Below, in pieces: positions 1 to 7,530 of a stretch of 15,226 bases of DNA. The stretch is from NCBI GenBank assembly GCA_029983555.1, contig JASBZH010000099.1, forward strand, positions 1-15,226, read 5' to 3'. Each line of letters begins with the position of its first letter. Within the stretch, counting starts at the first letter, position 1. Below the pieces are notes generated by a model. It was given only the letters and a program-made list of their open reading frames with translations, had not been told where the DNA came from and did not search any database. A program made the translations under genes and the position numbers. This DNA is from Peptoniphilus sp. (GTDB lineage Bacteria; Bacillota; Clostridia; Tissierellales; Peptoniphilaceae).

Positions 1-961
1 CAGTCACAAAGTTTTTATCCACCAATATTACCTTTCCAATTTCAACACCTCTGTTGTCAGGTCTATCGTAAGAAATAAAATCTCTTCCAAAATCCCCATT
101 AAAAAGTCCCTTAGTAAAACCTCTATTAAAAGCCTGGGTAACATCTTTTTTCTCATTTTTACTTACATTTCCATCAATTGCATTTTTATATGCATTAACT
201 ACTGTATAGACATATTCAGGATTTTTCATTCTACCTTCTATTTTAAGAGAATAAGCACCTTTGTTTATCATATTTTTGACATCATTTAAAGTGTTTAAGT
301 CTTTTGGCGATAGATAATATTTTTTATCTCCAATTAGATTTTTGTCTAAATCATAAATTTCATATGGTTTTCTACAGGCCTGAGCGCATTCGCCTCGATT
401 TCCAGATTTTCCACCAATCATCGAACTCATTAGACATTCACCAGAGTAGCTGACACATAGGGCTCCATGTATAAAAGCCTCTATCTCTATTCCAAGGGTA
501 GCTATTTTTTCAATTTCAAATAGCGGAGTCTCTCTTGCCAAAACGACTCTGGAGAACCCCATGTTCTTTAAGAATAAAGCTCCGTAGTAATTATTAATTG
601 CCATTTGTGTAGAAGCATGTATTTCAAAATCAGAAAATTTTTCTCTTATTTTTCTCGCAAGTCCAAAGTCTTGAACAATTAAAGCATCAACTCCAATGTC
701 ATAGAGCTTTTGAACGAGAGTTAGCGCCTCTTTCATCTCTTTATCTGAAATTAAAATATTCATAGTGACAAATATTTTGACATTTCTAAGATGTGCAAAT
801 TCAACCGCTTCTTTTAATTCTTCTAAATTAAAATTTTTTGCCTTAGCTCTTGCAGAAAACTCACTTGAACCTAAATAAATGGCATCAGCACCTGCTATAA
901 TTGCCGCTTTAAGTGCGTCCATATTACCTGCAGGTGCTAATAATTCATACTTATTTCTCAT
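1..961 (-). CDS. U32 family protein (RlhA/TrhP-like RNA hydroxylation protein), partial at the 3' end
   Basis: An open frame runs from an ATG at 961 to the left edge (320 codons, no stop), so the C-terminus is missing. The protein opens with ELLAPAGN and carries the U32 signature at about residues 162-180 (EAFIHGALCVSYSGECLMS). Cysteines 169, 176, 192 and 196 match the four conserved cysteines thought to hold an iron-sulfur cluster. Known U32 members such as E. coli RlhA and TrhP and B. subtilis YrrN/YrrO support 5-hydroxylation of 23S rRNA C2501 or of tRNA wobble uridine; true peptidase activity is doubtful for this group. The substrate cannot be told from this fragment. A position right after zapA is common in clostridia for the long, RlhA-like form (inference). 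The start overlaps the end of zapA by 11 bases. A second in-frame ATG lies directly upstream at 964; I chose 961 because GAAAG sits 8 bases before it. Translation is probably coupled to zapA. Confidence 0.9.
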   Translation of the reverse strand, partial: MRNKYELLAPAGNMDALKAAIIAGADAIYLGSSEFSARAKAKNFNLEELKEAVEFAHLRNVKIFVTMNILISDKEMKEALTLVQKLYDIGVDALIVQDFGLARKIREKFSDFEIHASTQMAINNYYGALFLKNMGFSRVVLARETPLFEIEKIATLGIEIEAFIHGALCVSYSGECLMSSMIGGKSGNRGECAQACRKPYEIYDLDKNLIGDKKYYLSPKDLNTLNDVKNMINKGAYSLKIEGRMKNPEYVYTVVNAYKNAIDGNVSKNEKKDVTQAFNRGFTKGLFNGDFGRDFISYDRPDNRGVEIGKVILVDKNFVT

Positions 962-1499
962 CATAAAGACTTTCTAATTCCCTAGACAAATCGATGATTC
1001 TTTTTTGTGCATTATTGTTCTTGGTATCTAATTCTTTTAACTGAGCCTTATATCTTGATATATCTTCTTTCAAATTTGCTATTTCTTTACTCTTATCTAC
1101 ATTCGACTCATTAGCTTTTTTAAGCTTTTCGTCAACTTCCTTTTCTTTTAATTTTAAATCTGAGTACTTAGAAATAGAATTTTTATTATTTGTTTCAAGT
1201 TCTTCAATTTTTTTATTTAACTTTTTAATTTCTTCAATTTTTTCTACCATAGATTTTTCATCTACAGCCATGGATTCAATATCTATTTTATCAGCCTTCA
1301 TTTTTTCAAGTTCATCTAAAATATTCAAAGCACATAGAATTACAGTCTGTACTTGATTTAGTCTATAATTGCTATTGTATATGCTTTTGATTTTTTCATC
1401 CAAAGTTTGTGCCAGATTTTTTACGTAAGTCTCATTATCATTGCCACGCACATAAAATTTCATGCCATCTATGGTTACTTCAATTCTTTTATCTGACAT
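951..1499 (-). CDS. zapA: Cell division protein ZapA with a long coiled-coil tail
   Basis: A 182-residue protein whose first ~75 residues match ZapA: an N-terminal strand region (RIEVTIDGMKFYVRG) followed by a helix with YVKNLAQTLDEKI and an Ala/Leu-rich segment. The remainder, from about residue 75 to 180, is a highly charged Lys/Glu heptad-like coiled coil. ZapA binds FtsZ at midcell and cross-links or stabilises protofilaments of the Z-ring. Most ZapA proteins are about 85-140 residues, so this one has an extended tail, a pattern I believe is common in clostridial relatives. The start is supported by GGAGGT five bases upstream of the ATG. The gene begins 13 bases after pheT and its end overlaps the U32 gene, so it is read as part of the pheST operon. 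It could be mistaken for a generic coiled-coil protein, but the N-terminus and the pheT neighbour favour ZapA. Confidence 0.88.
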   Translation of the reverse strand: MSDKRIEVTIDGMKFYVRGNDNETYVKNLAQTLDEKIKSIYNSNYRLNQVQTVILCALNILDELEKMKADKIDIESMAVDEKSMVEKIEEIKKLNKKIEELETNNKNSISKYSDLKLKEKEVDEKLKKANESNVDKSKEIANLKEDISRYKAQLKELDTKNNNAQKRIIDLSRELESLYDEK

Positions 1500-1512
1500 T
1501 TTTTACCTCCAA

Positions 1513-3888
1513 TTAAGATCTTAGTTTCGCATCAAGATCCTTTTCGATGTCTGATACAATCTCTTCAGATATTTGTGTAACTTCATCATCTTCAAGTGTC
1601 CTATCAGACGCTCTAAATACCAAAGAAAAAGCTACAGATTTTTTACCTTCATCAATATTTTCGCCTTCATATATATCAAAAACTTTAAATGACTCTAAAA
1701 GATCTTTGCCATGTTTTTTAGAAATTTTTTCGAGTTCAACAGAGTCGATGTCTCTGTCCATTACAAAAGCAAAGTCACGCTTAATAGCTGGGAATTTTGG
1801 CATTTCTTTGTAGAGATAATTGTTAATGGTATTCTCAACTATTTTATCAAAATCAAGTTCTGCAACATAAGCTCTCTTTTTAAGTCCATAATTTTTAAGA
1901 ACTTCTGGGTGAACTTCACCCATTACACCAAGTGATTCTCCATTTAAAAAGATTTCTGCAGATCTACCTGGGTGCAAGTAAGGTTTTTTAACTCTAAGAG
2001 TCTCTAAATTATCTATTCCAAGATACCAAAGAACTCTTTCTATTGACTCTTTTAAATAGTAGAAATCTCCAATATCATAAAATCCTAAAGTCAATTTTAG
2101 ATTTTCGCTAGGAAGCATGTCATCTGTTGGAATAAATGTATTTCCTATTTCAAAACCGCCGACATTTTCATTCCCACGAGCATAATTTTTTGCCAGAGAA
2201 TCTATCATTGATGGAACTAAAGATGTTCTCATTACAGAGTAGTCTTCGCCAAGAGGGTTTAAAAGTTTTATAATATTTTTTTCATCCTCATCATAATTTG
2301 ATTTTTTATATGAATCTGGACTGATGAAAGAATAAGTCATAAACTCAGAATATCCAAGTCCAAACAAAATATTTTTAATCTTAATTTCAACATTTCTAAA
2401 CTTAGGCCTTCCACCTACAGTTAAAGTCCCTACAAGTTTTTTAGGTGTTATATTTTGATATCCATAAATTCTTGCTACTTCTTCTATTAAATCTTCTTCA
2501 ATATTTAAGTCTAATCTTGTATCTGGAACTTTTGCCATTAAATAGTCATCTTTTATTTCTGTTTCTATTTCTAGTCTATTTAAAATGCTTGCTATCTCTT
2601 CTATTGATAACTCAAGTCCAATTAACTTATTGCATTTTTCTTTTCTAAGCTTTATTTCTTTATCTTTATGATGAGTATTATTTGCATCAAAGTTTCCGCC
2701 TACAACCTCTGCTATTTGAAGCTTTTCAACAAGTTCACAAACTCTATCCACTGCCTTTTTAGCAAGAACTGGAGAAAGACCTTTCTCAAATCTTGAAGAG
2801 GACTCACTTCTAAGACCTAGTCTTCTGGAAGTCTGTCTTATATTCTTTTTGTTGAAATTAGCTCCTTCTAATAAAACTGTAGTTGTTTTTGAAGTAATTT
2901 CAGAATCAAGTCCTCCCATAACTCCAGCTACTGCCAAAATTTCGTCGCCATCAGTTATAACTATATCTTCATTACTTAGCTTTCTATCTTCATCATCAAG
3001 AGTTTTTGTAACTTCTCCATCTTTTGCCTGTCTAACTACTATTTTTTTATTATTTAGCTTTTCTAAATCAAAAGCATGAAGTGGTTGACCAAGTTCCAAC
3101 ATTACAAAGTTTGTGAGGTCTACTATATTTGAAATTGGCCTTATTCCAGCCTGCATTAAGTAAGATTGCAACCAAAGTGGTGATGGCTTTATCTCCAAAT
3201 TCTTAAGAACTCTTCCATAATATCTATTGCAATTTTCTGTATCTATTTCAATACCTTCGAGATAATCTTTTATATCGTCTACTTCATTTTTTATTTCTAT
3301 ATTAAAATCTTTTCTCTTTAAGTCGAAAGTTGCAGCTGTTTCAATGGCCATTCCAATTATGCTCAAACAGTCAGGTCTATTTGGAGTTATCTCGAGTTCA
3401 AAAACATCGCTGTCCATATTTAAAAGTTTTTTTACATCTTTTCCAAGTTCAACTTCTTCTGGAAAGATATAAATTCCATCTTTTGATTCTTTTGGCACTA
3501 CTGAAGATGAAAATCCAAGTTCTTCTAGTGAGCAAAGCATTCCATTTGACTCTACTCCTCGAAGCTCTCCCTTTTTAATTTTTACTCCTTTAGCAATAAC
3601 AGCTCCGTCGATTGCAACTGGCACATATGCCCCTTCAAAAACATTTGGAGCACCTGTTACAATTTGTAAGCTTTTATCTCCAACATTTACATCACAAATT
3701 ACAAGTTTATCTGCATGTGGATGATTTTCAATTTTTTCTATTTTTCCAATAATTACATTTCTAATTCCATTGTCATTTTCTATTATAGATTCAACGTGGG
3801 AGCCTGAGTTAGATAACCCATCAGCTAAATCTTTAACATCTATGTCAAAATCAATGTAATCTTTTAGCCATTTAATTGGTAATAACAT
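1513..3888 (-). CDS. pheT: Phenylalanine--tRNA ligase beta subunit
   Basis: A 791-residue protein of normal length for bacterial PheT. Domains in order: an N-terminal segment with the EMAP-II-like tRNA-binding OB fold (about 40-150, with HPHADKLVICDV and GVESNGMLCS), the B3/4 editing domain (about 215-390, with NIVDLTNFVMLELGQPLHAFD and RFEKG), the B5 domain (about 405-478, ending VARIYGYQNI), a catalytic-like core (about 490-690), and a C-terminal ferredoxin-fold anticodon-binding domain (about 698-790, beginning FPAIKRDFAFV). With PheS it forms the cytosolic alpha2beta2 enzyme that charges tRNA-Phe; PheT handles tRNA binding and hydrolysis of mischarged Tyr-tRNA. The start ATG is preceded by AAGGAGGA, which overlaps the pheS stop codon; only 10 bases separate the two genes, so translation is probably coupled. 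No truncation or odd residue was seen. Confidence 0.97.
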   Translation of the reverse strand: MLLPIKWLKDYIDFDIDVKDLADGLSNSGSHVESIIENDNGIRNVIIGKIEKIENHPHADKLVICDVNVGDKSLQIVTGAPNVFEGAYVPVAIDGAVIAKGVKIKKGELRGVESNGMLCSLEELGFSSSVVPKESKDGIYIFPEEVELGKDVKKLLNMDSDVFELEITPNRPDCLSIIGMAIETAATFDLKRKDFNIEIKNEVDDIKDYLEGIEIDTENCNRYYGRVLKNLEIKPSPLWLQSYLMQAGIRPISNIVDLTNFVMLELGQPLHAFDLEKLNNKKIVVRQAKDGEVTKTLDDEDRKLSNEDIVITDGDEILAVAGVMGGLDSEITSKTTTVLLEGANFNKKNIRQTSRRLGLRSESSSRFEKGLSPVLAKKAVDRVCELVEKLQIAEVVGGNFDANNTHHKDKEIKLRKEKCNKLIGLELSIEEIASILNRLEIETEIKDDYLMAKVPDTRLDLNIEEDLIEEVARIYGYQNITPKKLVGTLTVGGRPKFRNVEIKIKNILFGLGYSEFMTYSFISPDSYKKSNYDEDEKNIIKLLNPLGEDYSVMRTSLVPSMIDSLAKNYARGNENVGGFEIGNTFIPTDDMLPSENLKLTLGFYDIGDFYYLKESIERVLWYLGIDNLETLRVKKPYLHPGRSAEIFLNGESLGVMGEVHPEVLKNYGLKKRAYVAELDFDKIVENTINNYLYKEMPKFPAIKRDFAFVMDRDIDSVELEKISKKHGKDLLESFKVFDIYEGENIDEGKKSVAFSLVFRASDRTLEDDEVTQISEEIVSDIEKDLDAKLRS

Positions 3889-3898
3889 TTGGTCCTCC

Positions 3899-4921
3899 TT
3901 AAAATTGTTCTAAAAATTTCTTGTTGTTGTCAAACATCATTCTTATATCCTTAATTTGATATCTAACCATTGCAATCCTGTCTATTCCCATTCCAAAAGC
4001 AAATCCAGAATACTTTTCAGGATCAATTCCACAATTTCTTAAAACATTAGGATGAACCATCCCTCCACCTAAAAGTTCCATGCTCCAGCCAGTTCCAGCG
4101 CAACTGCTACATCCTTTGCCGCCGCAATTAAAACAAGTGGTATCTACTTCTAAGCTGGGTTCAGTAAATGGAAAATAGTGAGGTCTAAATCTTGTCCTCA
4201 TGTCTTCCCCAAAAAATGTCTTGACGAAATAATTTAAGGTCTCTATTAAATTTGCCACAGATATATTTTCATCTACAACAAGCCCCTCTAGTTGATGAAA
4301 CATTGGTGAGTGAGTTGCATCAACCTCGTCTGATCTAAAAACTCTACCTGAACAAACCATTCTTATAGGAGCACCGTGCTCTTTCAGCGCTCTAATTTGC
4401 ACTGGTGAAGTTTGTGATCTAAGTATAGTGTCTTTATTAAAATAAAAAGTGTCTGTCATGTCACGAGATGGGTGATCTTTTGGAGCATTTAATAAGTCAA
4501 AGTTATTTTCTACAGTTTCTATTTCCGGTCCATCATAAACTGTAAAACCCATATTGACAAACAAATCTTCAAGATCTTCCAAAGTCTTTTTAAGTGGATG
4601 TCTGTGTCCCAAAACTATGTCATTTGTCTTTAGAGTAACGTCAATTCTCTCGTCTAATAATTTTTTATCCAAAAGAATTTTATTTACTTCTTCTTTTTTA
4701 CTTTCAATTAAATTCTCTATTTCTTGACGCACGTCATTAGCTAAAGCACCCATAACTGGTCTTTCTTCTTTTGAAAGATCTTTCATGCCCTTTAAGATTG
4801 AAGTTATCTCTCCCTTTTTGCCTAGGTACTTTACTCGCAAATCATCTATTTCCTTAATTGTATTAGCATTTTCGATCAAGGTCTTTGACTCTTCTCTAAT
4901 GCTAAGTAACTTTTCCTTCAT
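3899..4921 (-). CDS. pheS: Phenylalanine--tRNA ligase alpha subunit
   Basis: A 340-residue class II aminoacyl-tRNA synthetase subunit that binds Phe and ATP and forms Phe-tRNA with PheT. The N-terminal ~90 residues form the helical tRNA-contacting arm. The catalytic core includes HPSRDMTDTFYF (about 150-161), motif 2 as RVFRSDEVDATHSPMFHQLEG split over about 193-212, and motif 3 as GFAFGMGIDRIAM (about 306-318). Four cysteines (263, 266, 271, 274) form a CxxC...CxxC cluster just before GTGW, a likely metal knuckle that I recall from clostridial PheS proteins. The frame is open to a TTG at 4933, but a GGAGG Shine-Dalgarno at 4927-4931 lies inside that extension, five bases before the ATG at 4921. 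I therefore take 4921 as the start; it also gives the usual family length. It is the first gene of the pheS-pheT-zapA-U32 operon. No T-box leader is present upstream. Confidence 0.97.
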   Translation of the reverse strand: MKEKLLSIREESKTLIENANTIKEIDDLRVKYLGKKGEITSILKGMKDLSKEERPVMGALANDVRQEIENLIESKKEEVNKILLDKKLLDERIDVTLKTNDIVLGHRHPLKKTLEDLEDLFVNMGFTVYDGPEIETVENNFDLLNAPKDHPSRDMTDTFYFNKDTILRSQTSPVQIRALKEHGAPIRMVCSGRVFRSDEVDATHSPMFHQLEGLVVDENISVANLIETLNYFVKTFFGEDMRTRFRPHYFPFTEPSLEVDTTCFNCGGKGCSSCAGTGWSMELLGGGMVHPNVLRNCGIDPEKYSGFAFGMGIDRIAMVRYQIKDIRMMFDNNKKFLEQF

Positions 4922-4926
4922 GGTAA

Positions 4927-4931
4927 CCTCC
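4927..4931 (-). promoter_or_regulatory. Ribosome binding site deciding the pheS start
   Basis: GGAGG on the minus strand, five bases before the ATG at 4921. It would lie inside the coding sequence if the upstream TTG at 4933 were used, so it settles the start in favour of 4921. Confidence 0.85.
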
Positions 4932-4947
4932 AATTCTTAGTATAATA

Positions 4948-4956
4948 ATTATAACA
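4948..4956 (-). promoter_or_regulatory. Extended -10 promoter of the pheS operon
   Basis: The minus strand reads TGTTATAAT, a perfect -10 hexamer with the extended TGn element, about 27 bases from the pheS start. No good -35 is seen at 17-18 bases, which is tolerated with an extended -10. A second possible -10, TATACT, lies at 4939-4944. The resulting leader is too short for a T-box or an attenuator. Confidence 0.6.
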
Positions 4957-5028
4957 TAAGTTAAACTATTACGTATTTAAAATCTCATTTTTTAAACGTT
5001 TGATGACATTTTAAAGAGTTCTTTAAAT

Positions 5029-5052
5029 AAAAAAAGGAGGGATTTCCCCTCC
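5029..5052 (-). terminator. Intrinsic terminator after the secreted glycosidase gene
   Basis: On the minus strand GGAGGG, a 5-base loop, then CCCTCC form a 6-bp GC-rich stem (5036-5041 with 5047-5052), directly followed by seven T (5029-5035). It begins 9 bases past the stop codon. It ends the single-gene unit and isolates it from the pheS operon. Confidence 0.88.
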
Positions 5053-5061
5053 AAATTTTTA

Positions 5062-7398
5062 TCAGTCAAAAATCAGTAAACCATTCTGAGTTTTATTTTG
5101 CGAATTATCTTCTGTATTTTTATCAGAATTTTCATTACTTATTGTAGGTAAGTTTTTATTGGAATTAAGATTTTGATTTTCTTTATTATCTACTTTATTT
5201 TGATTATCTTTATTATCAACTTTATTTTGATTTTCTAAACTATTCACTACATTTTCATTTGTATTTGCGTTCTGATTTTTAATTTGCTCATCACTTTCAG
5301 TTTGATTTTGAGATTTAGGAGCTTCTTTTTGTTTTTTAGAAACAATAGATATCTCTCTAGTCTTGTCATTATAACTTACAGTCATATTTAATGACTCAGC
5401 TACAAATCTAACTGGCACAAATGTCCTATCTTGTGAAATTACAGCAGGCTGATCAATTGTCTTTTCTTCTCCGTTTACAGAAATAGTTTTTGAATTTATT
5501 GGAAGTTTTATGGTGTCACTACCACTATTTATTGTAACTACTCTTTGTTCGGCGTTCCATTCAACTTTCCCACCAATAGCTTCAACTATAAATCTAACTG
5601 GAACAAGAGTCCTTGAGTTTTTAATAAATGGCTTGCTGTCAAGTTTTAAAGCCTTGCCATTTACACTATAGTTAAGACTTCCAACAGTCATCTTTATAAT
5701 TTTCGAATCTTTATCAAATATATTTATTTCAGATGATTTATTTCCAACGCTAACTTTAATTTTTGGTGCATCGCCAAGTTTATTTACTTTAATTTTAAAT
5801 GTGTTTGGATCTAAATTGGCATCCATATCTATAAACTCAAATTTGGCAACTCTAGGTGAAACATTAATATTTTTATTGTTAAATTTTCCCTCAATTTTTA
5901 CTCCCAAAACGTCTCCATCTTTAACTCTTGCTTTGTCAGTTTTGGCATTTATGCTTTCATAAGAATTTATGTCCTTAATATTTATATCTTTTGTGAAGTT
6001 CTCGCCATTATCAGTATTTATATTTAATTTATAGTTCCCTGGAGTTAGTGCAAGATAAGTTCTTCCATTTAATATATTTTTGCCCTCAGAATTTTCTTGA
6101 AGAGAATAGTTTCTTCCTTTAATATCTATAGGATTTAAAAATTTGTCCCAGGCAGATTTTAATGTAAAGTCTGTCTGTTGACCTACTATTAAATTAGTCT
6201 CTCCTTCAAGTTTTCCGTTTACTATTACTCCAGTATTTTTAGTTGTATTAAATACTCCAAGTCCATTTACTACAGCTCTTTCTCCTGCATTTTTTTCAGG
6301 ATTTGTAACTCTAGTTCTATTTACATTTCCAAGTTCTCTAACAACCATGGCACTGGAACCGCCACCATCTAAATTCATTGCTTTATAAGAACCCAAATCC
6401 AACATGAACTGAGACAATTCTTTTAGACTTGCTCCTTTGGATTTATTTGTCCTTCCTTCAACAGATGCTATAAAGACAGTCTTGCCATTTTGTGATATTC
6501 CAACTGCAGTTCTCGCACGAGTTCCACCTATTGAATTAACATCTTTTGTATAATTTTTAACAGCTCCATTTTCAACTAAAAGAGCGTGTCCACCGATCAT
6601 CATCTTCCAATTTCTATTTGGCTCAACACTAGTTGTAATATTTAACTTGTCTCCAACTTTTACATTTTCTTTTATATATCTTTCAGATCCTCCACTTACT
6701 TGCAAAACTTTTTTGCCAGCAGGAATTTTCATATCTAAATTTTTTCTAAAAACAATTTGTTCAACTACGTTGTCACTTGAAAGTAAAACTTCTCCTGCAG
6801 TTTTATCTCCTCTAGATTTAGAAGACCAAAAAGAATCATACATTTGAATTTTTGATTCATGTGAATATTCTTTTGATGGTTGATACCAATATGCCGCTTT
6901 GTTAAGTCCAGCTATTGCGTAAGATTTTCCATTTGGAGCTGTAACCTTTCCAACAAATTTTGTCATATCAATAAAAGCAGTGTTATTCGTATCGATTCCA
7001 AATGACCAAATATCTGTCAAAACTGCTGGTGAAGATTTTAACTCTCCATCTATCATAGAAGCTCCAAGAGGAACCCCTTGCATCTGCATTGAGAAAAAGT
7101 CTCCATTTACAAGTGCAACTGCATTAGTCCTATTTGCCATTTGTGATACTGTTGCTTTTTGAGTATATGTTCCTTTACCTGCAACTGTATTAATTTTAAT
7201 GTAGGGATTATTCAAGTCAACTTTGACTACATTTGCAATGGCTTTTTTCGATCCATTTTTAATTTCATATCTATATCTTATTACTCCAGGCGCAATCTCT
7301 TCTTGATCTATAAGAGTATTTGTTGCAAATACATTCAAAGTAACAATTGATATAAACACAAATAAAAATAAAAATGATTTCTTAATTTTATTAAACAT
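5062..7398 (-). CDS. Secreted NAGPA-domain phosphodiester glycosidase with copper-amine-oxidase-N-type repeats
   Basis: A 778-residue exported protein. Residues 1-25 are a classic signal peptide (KIKK, then a hydrophobic stretch, cleavage likely after NVFA). Residues about 90-385 match the phosphodiester glycosidase family named after human NAGPA (formerly DUF2233): VNGDFF (98-102 region), GVPLGASMIDGEL, MMIGGHALLV, ARTAVGIS (about 295-302), MNLDGGGSSAMV (341-352) and RAVVNGLGVF. Family members cleave phosphodiester-linked sugars; the substrate here is unknown and may be a wall polymer. Residues about 390-570 look like beta-rich linker domains. Residues about 570-687 hold two copies of the copper-amine-oxidase N-terminal-like repeat, each with [TF]LVPVRF or FVPVRF, probably an attachment or interaction module and not an oxidase. 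The tail (690-778) is Asn/Gln/Lys-rich with two near-identical nine-residue repeats. No LPxTG or lipobox is seen. GGTGATT before the ATG supports the start. The gene stands alone between two terminators and has its own promoter. Confidence 0.9.
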   Translation of the reverse strand: MFNKIKKSFLFLFVFISIVTLNVFATNTLIDQEEIAPGVIRYRYEIKNGSKKAIANVVKVDLNNPYIKINTVAGKGTYTQKATVSQMANRTNAVALVNGDFFSMQMQGVPLGASMIDGELKSSPAVLTDIWSFGIDTNNTAFIDMTKFVGKVTAPNGKSYAIAGLNKAAYWYQPSKEYSHESKIQMYDSFWSSKSRGDKTAGEVLLSSDNVVEQIVFRKNLDMKIPAGKKVLQVSGGSERYIKENVKVGDKLNITTSVEPNRNWKMMIGGHALLVENGAVKNYTKDVNSIGGTRARTAVGISQNGKTVFIASVEGRTNKSKGASLKELSQFMLDLGSYKAMNLDGGGSSAMVVRELGNVNRTRVTNPEKNAGERAVVNGLGVFNTTKNTGVIVNGKLEGETNLIVGQQTDFTLKSAWDKFLNPIDIKGRNYSLQENSEGKNILNGRTYLALTPGNYKLNINTDNGENFTKDINIKDINSYESINAKTDKARVKDGDVLGVKIEGKFNNKNINVSPRVAKFEFIDMDANLDPNTFKIKVNKLGDAPKIKVSVGNKSSEINIFDKDSKIIKMTVGSLNYSVNGKALKLDSKPFIKNSRTLVPVRFIVEAIGGKVEWNAEQRVVTINSGSDTIKLPINSKTISVNGEEKTIDQPAVISQDRTFVPVRFVAESLNMTVSYNDKTREISIVSKKQKEAPKSQNQTESDEQIKNQNANTNENVVNSLENQNKVDNKDNQNKVDNKENQNLNSNKNLPTISNENSDKNTEDNSQNKTQNGLLIFD
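5179..5232 (-). repeat. Two 27-bp tandem coding repeats in the Asn-rich tail
   Basis: Residues 723-731 and 732-740 of the secreted glycosidase are NQNKVDNKD and NQNKVDNKE, followed by a partial third NQN. At the DNA level this is a 27-base unit repeated twice with few changes, in frame, so copy number could change without breaking the gene. Confidence 0.85.
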
Positions 7399-7414
7399 TT
7401 AATCACCCTTTTAA

Positions 7415-7431
7415 TATCATTACAAATGATA
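7415..7431. promoter_or_regulatory. Dyad at the start site of the secreted glycosidase promoter
   Basis: TATCATT-ACA-AATGATA is a perfect 7-3-7 inverted repeat. It touches the last base of the -10 hexamer and spans the expected transcription start (about 7424). It looks like an operator; the regulator is unknown. Confidence 0.5.
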
Positions 7432-7459
7432 GTATAAACGATGTTAGCTAACAACTCAA
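7431..7459 (-). promoter_or_regulatory. Sigma-A-type promoter of the secreted glycosidase gene
   Basis: On the minus strand TTGAGT (7454-7459), a 17-base spacer, then TATACT (7431-7436). The hexamers match the consensus at 4/6 and 5/6 with ideal spacing. Start of transcription is expected near 7424, giving a leader of about 26 bases with an AAGGGTGATT Shine-Dalgarno. Confidence 0.7.
7442..7453. promoter_or_regulatory. Perfect 12-bp palindrome in the promoter spacer
   Basis: TGTTAGCTAACA is its own reverse complement. It fills the 12 bases of the spacer next to the -35 hexamer of the secreted glycosidase promoter, a position where a bound repressor would block RNA polymerase. The cognate protein is not identifiable from the sequence. 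Confidence 0.5.
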
Positions 7460-7492
7460 AGCCTTATACAAACTTGTAATAAAATCTTAATT

Positions 7493-7519
7493 AAAAAAGA
7501 AATGCTAATAAGCATTTCT
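7493..7519 (-). terminator. Intrinsic terminator at the end of the ctsR-yacL cluster
   Basis: AGAAATGCT, a 4-base loop, then AGCATTTCT form a perfect 9-bp stem (7498-7506 with 7511-7519). On the minus strand it runs into a T tract (7493-7498). It lies 11 bases beyond the yacL stop codon and separates the stress cluster from the next promoter. Confidence 0.88.
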
Positions 7520-7530
7520 CTAAAATAAAT

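Noticed and set aside
4922..4933. A TTG start for pheS at 4933.
   Set aside because: The GGAGG ribosome site falls inside this extension and fits the ATG at 4921.
4922..5028. A T-box riboswitch before pheS.
   Set aside because: The leader is too short and no T-box core sequence or antiterminator is visible on the minus strand.
5065..5081. A plus-strand AGTCAAA followed by a weak second heptad, resembling a CtsR box.
   Set aside because: The second heptad matches only 3 of 7 positions and the site is in the 3' end of a gene on the other strand.
5170..5232. Short repeats that could be taken for a CRISPR array.
   Set aside because: They are directly adjacent, without spacers, and code in frame for an Asn-rich tail.
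7215..7228. AGTCAACTTTGACT, resembling CtsR half-sites.
   Set aside because: It is an inverted arrangement, not tandem heptads with a 3-base gap, and it lies deep in the coding sequence of the secreted glycosidase.
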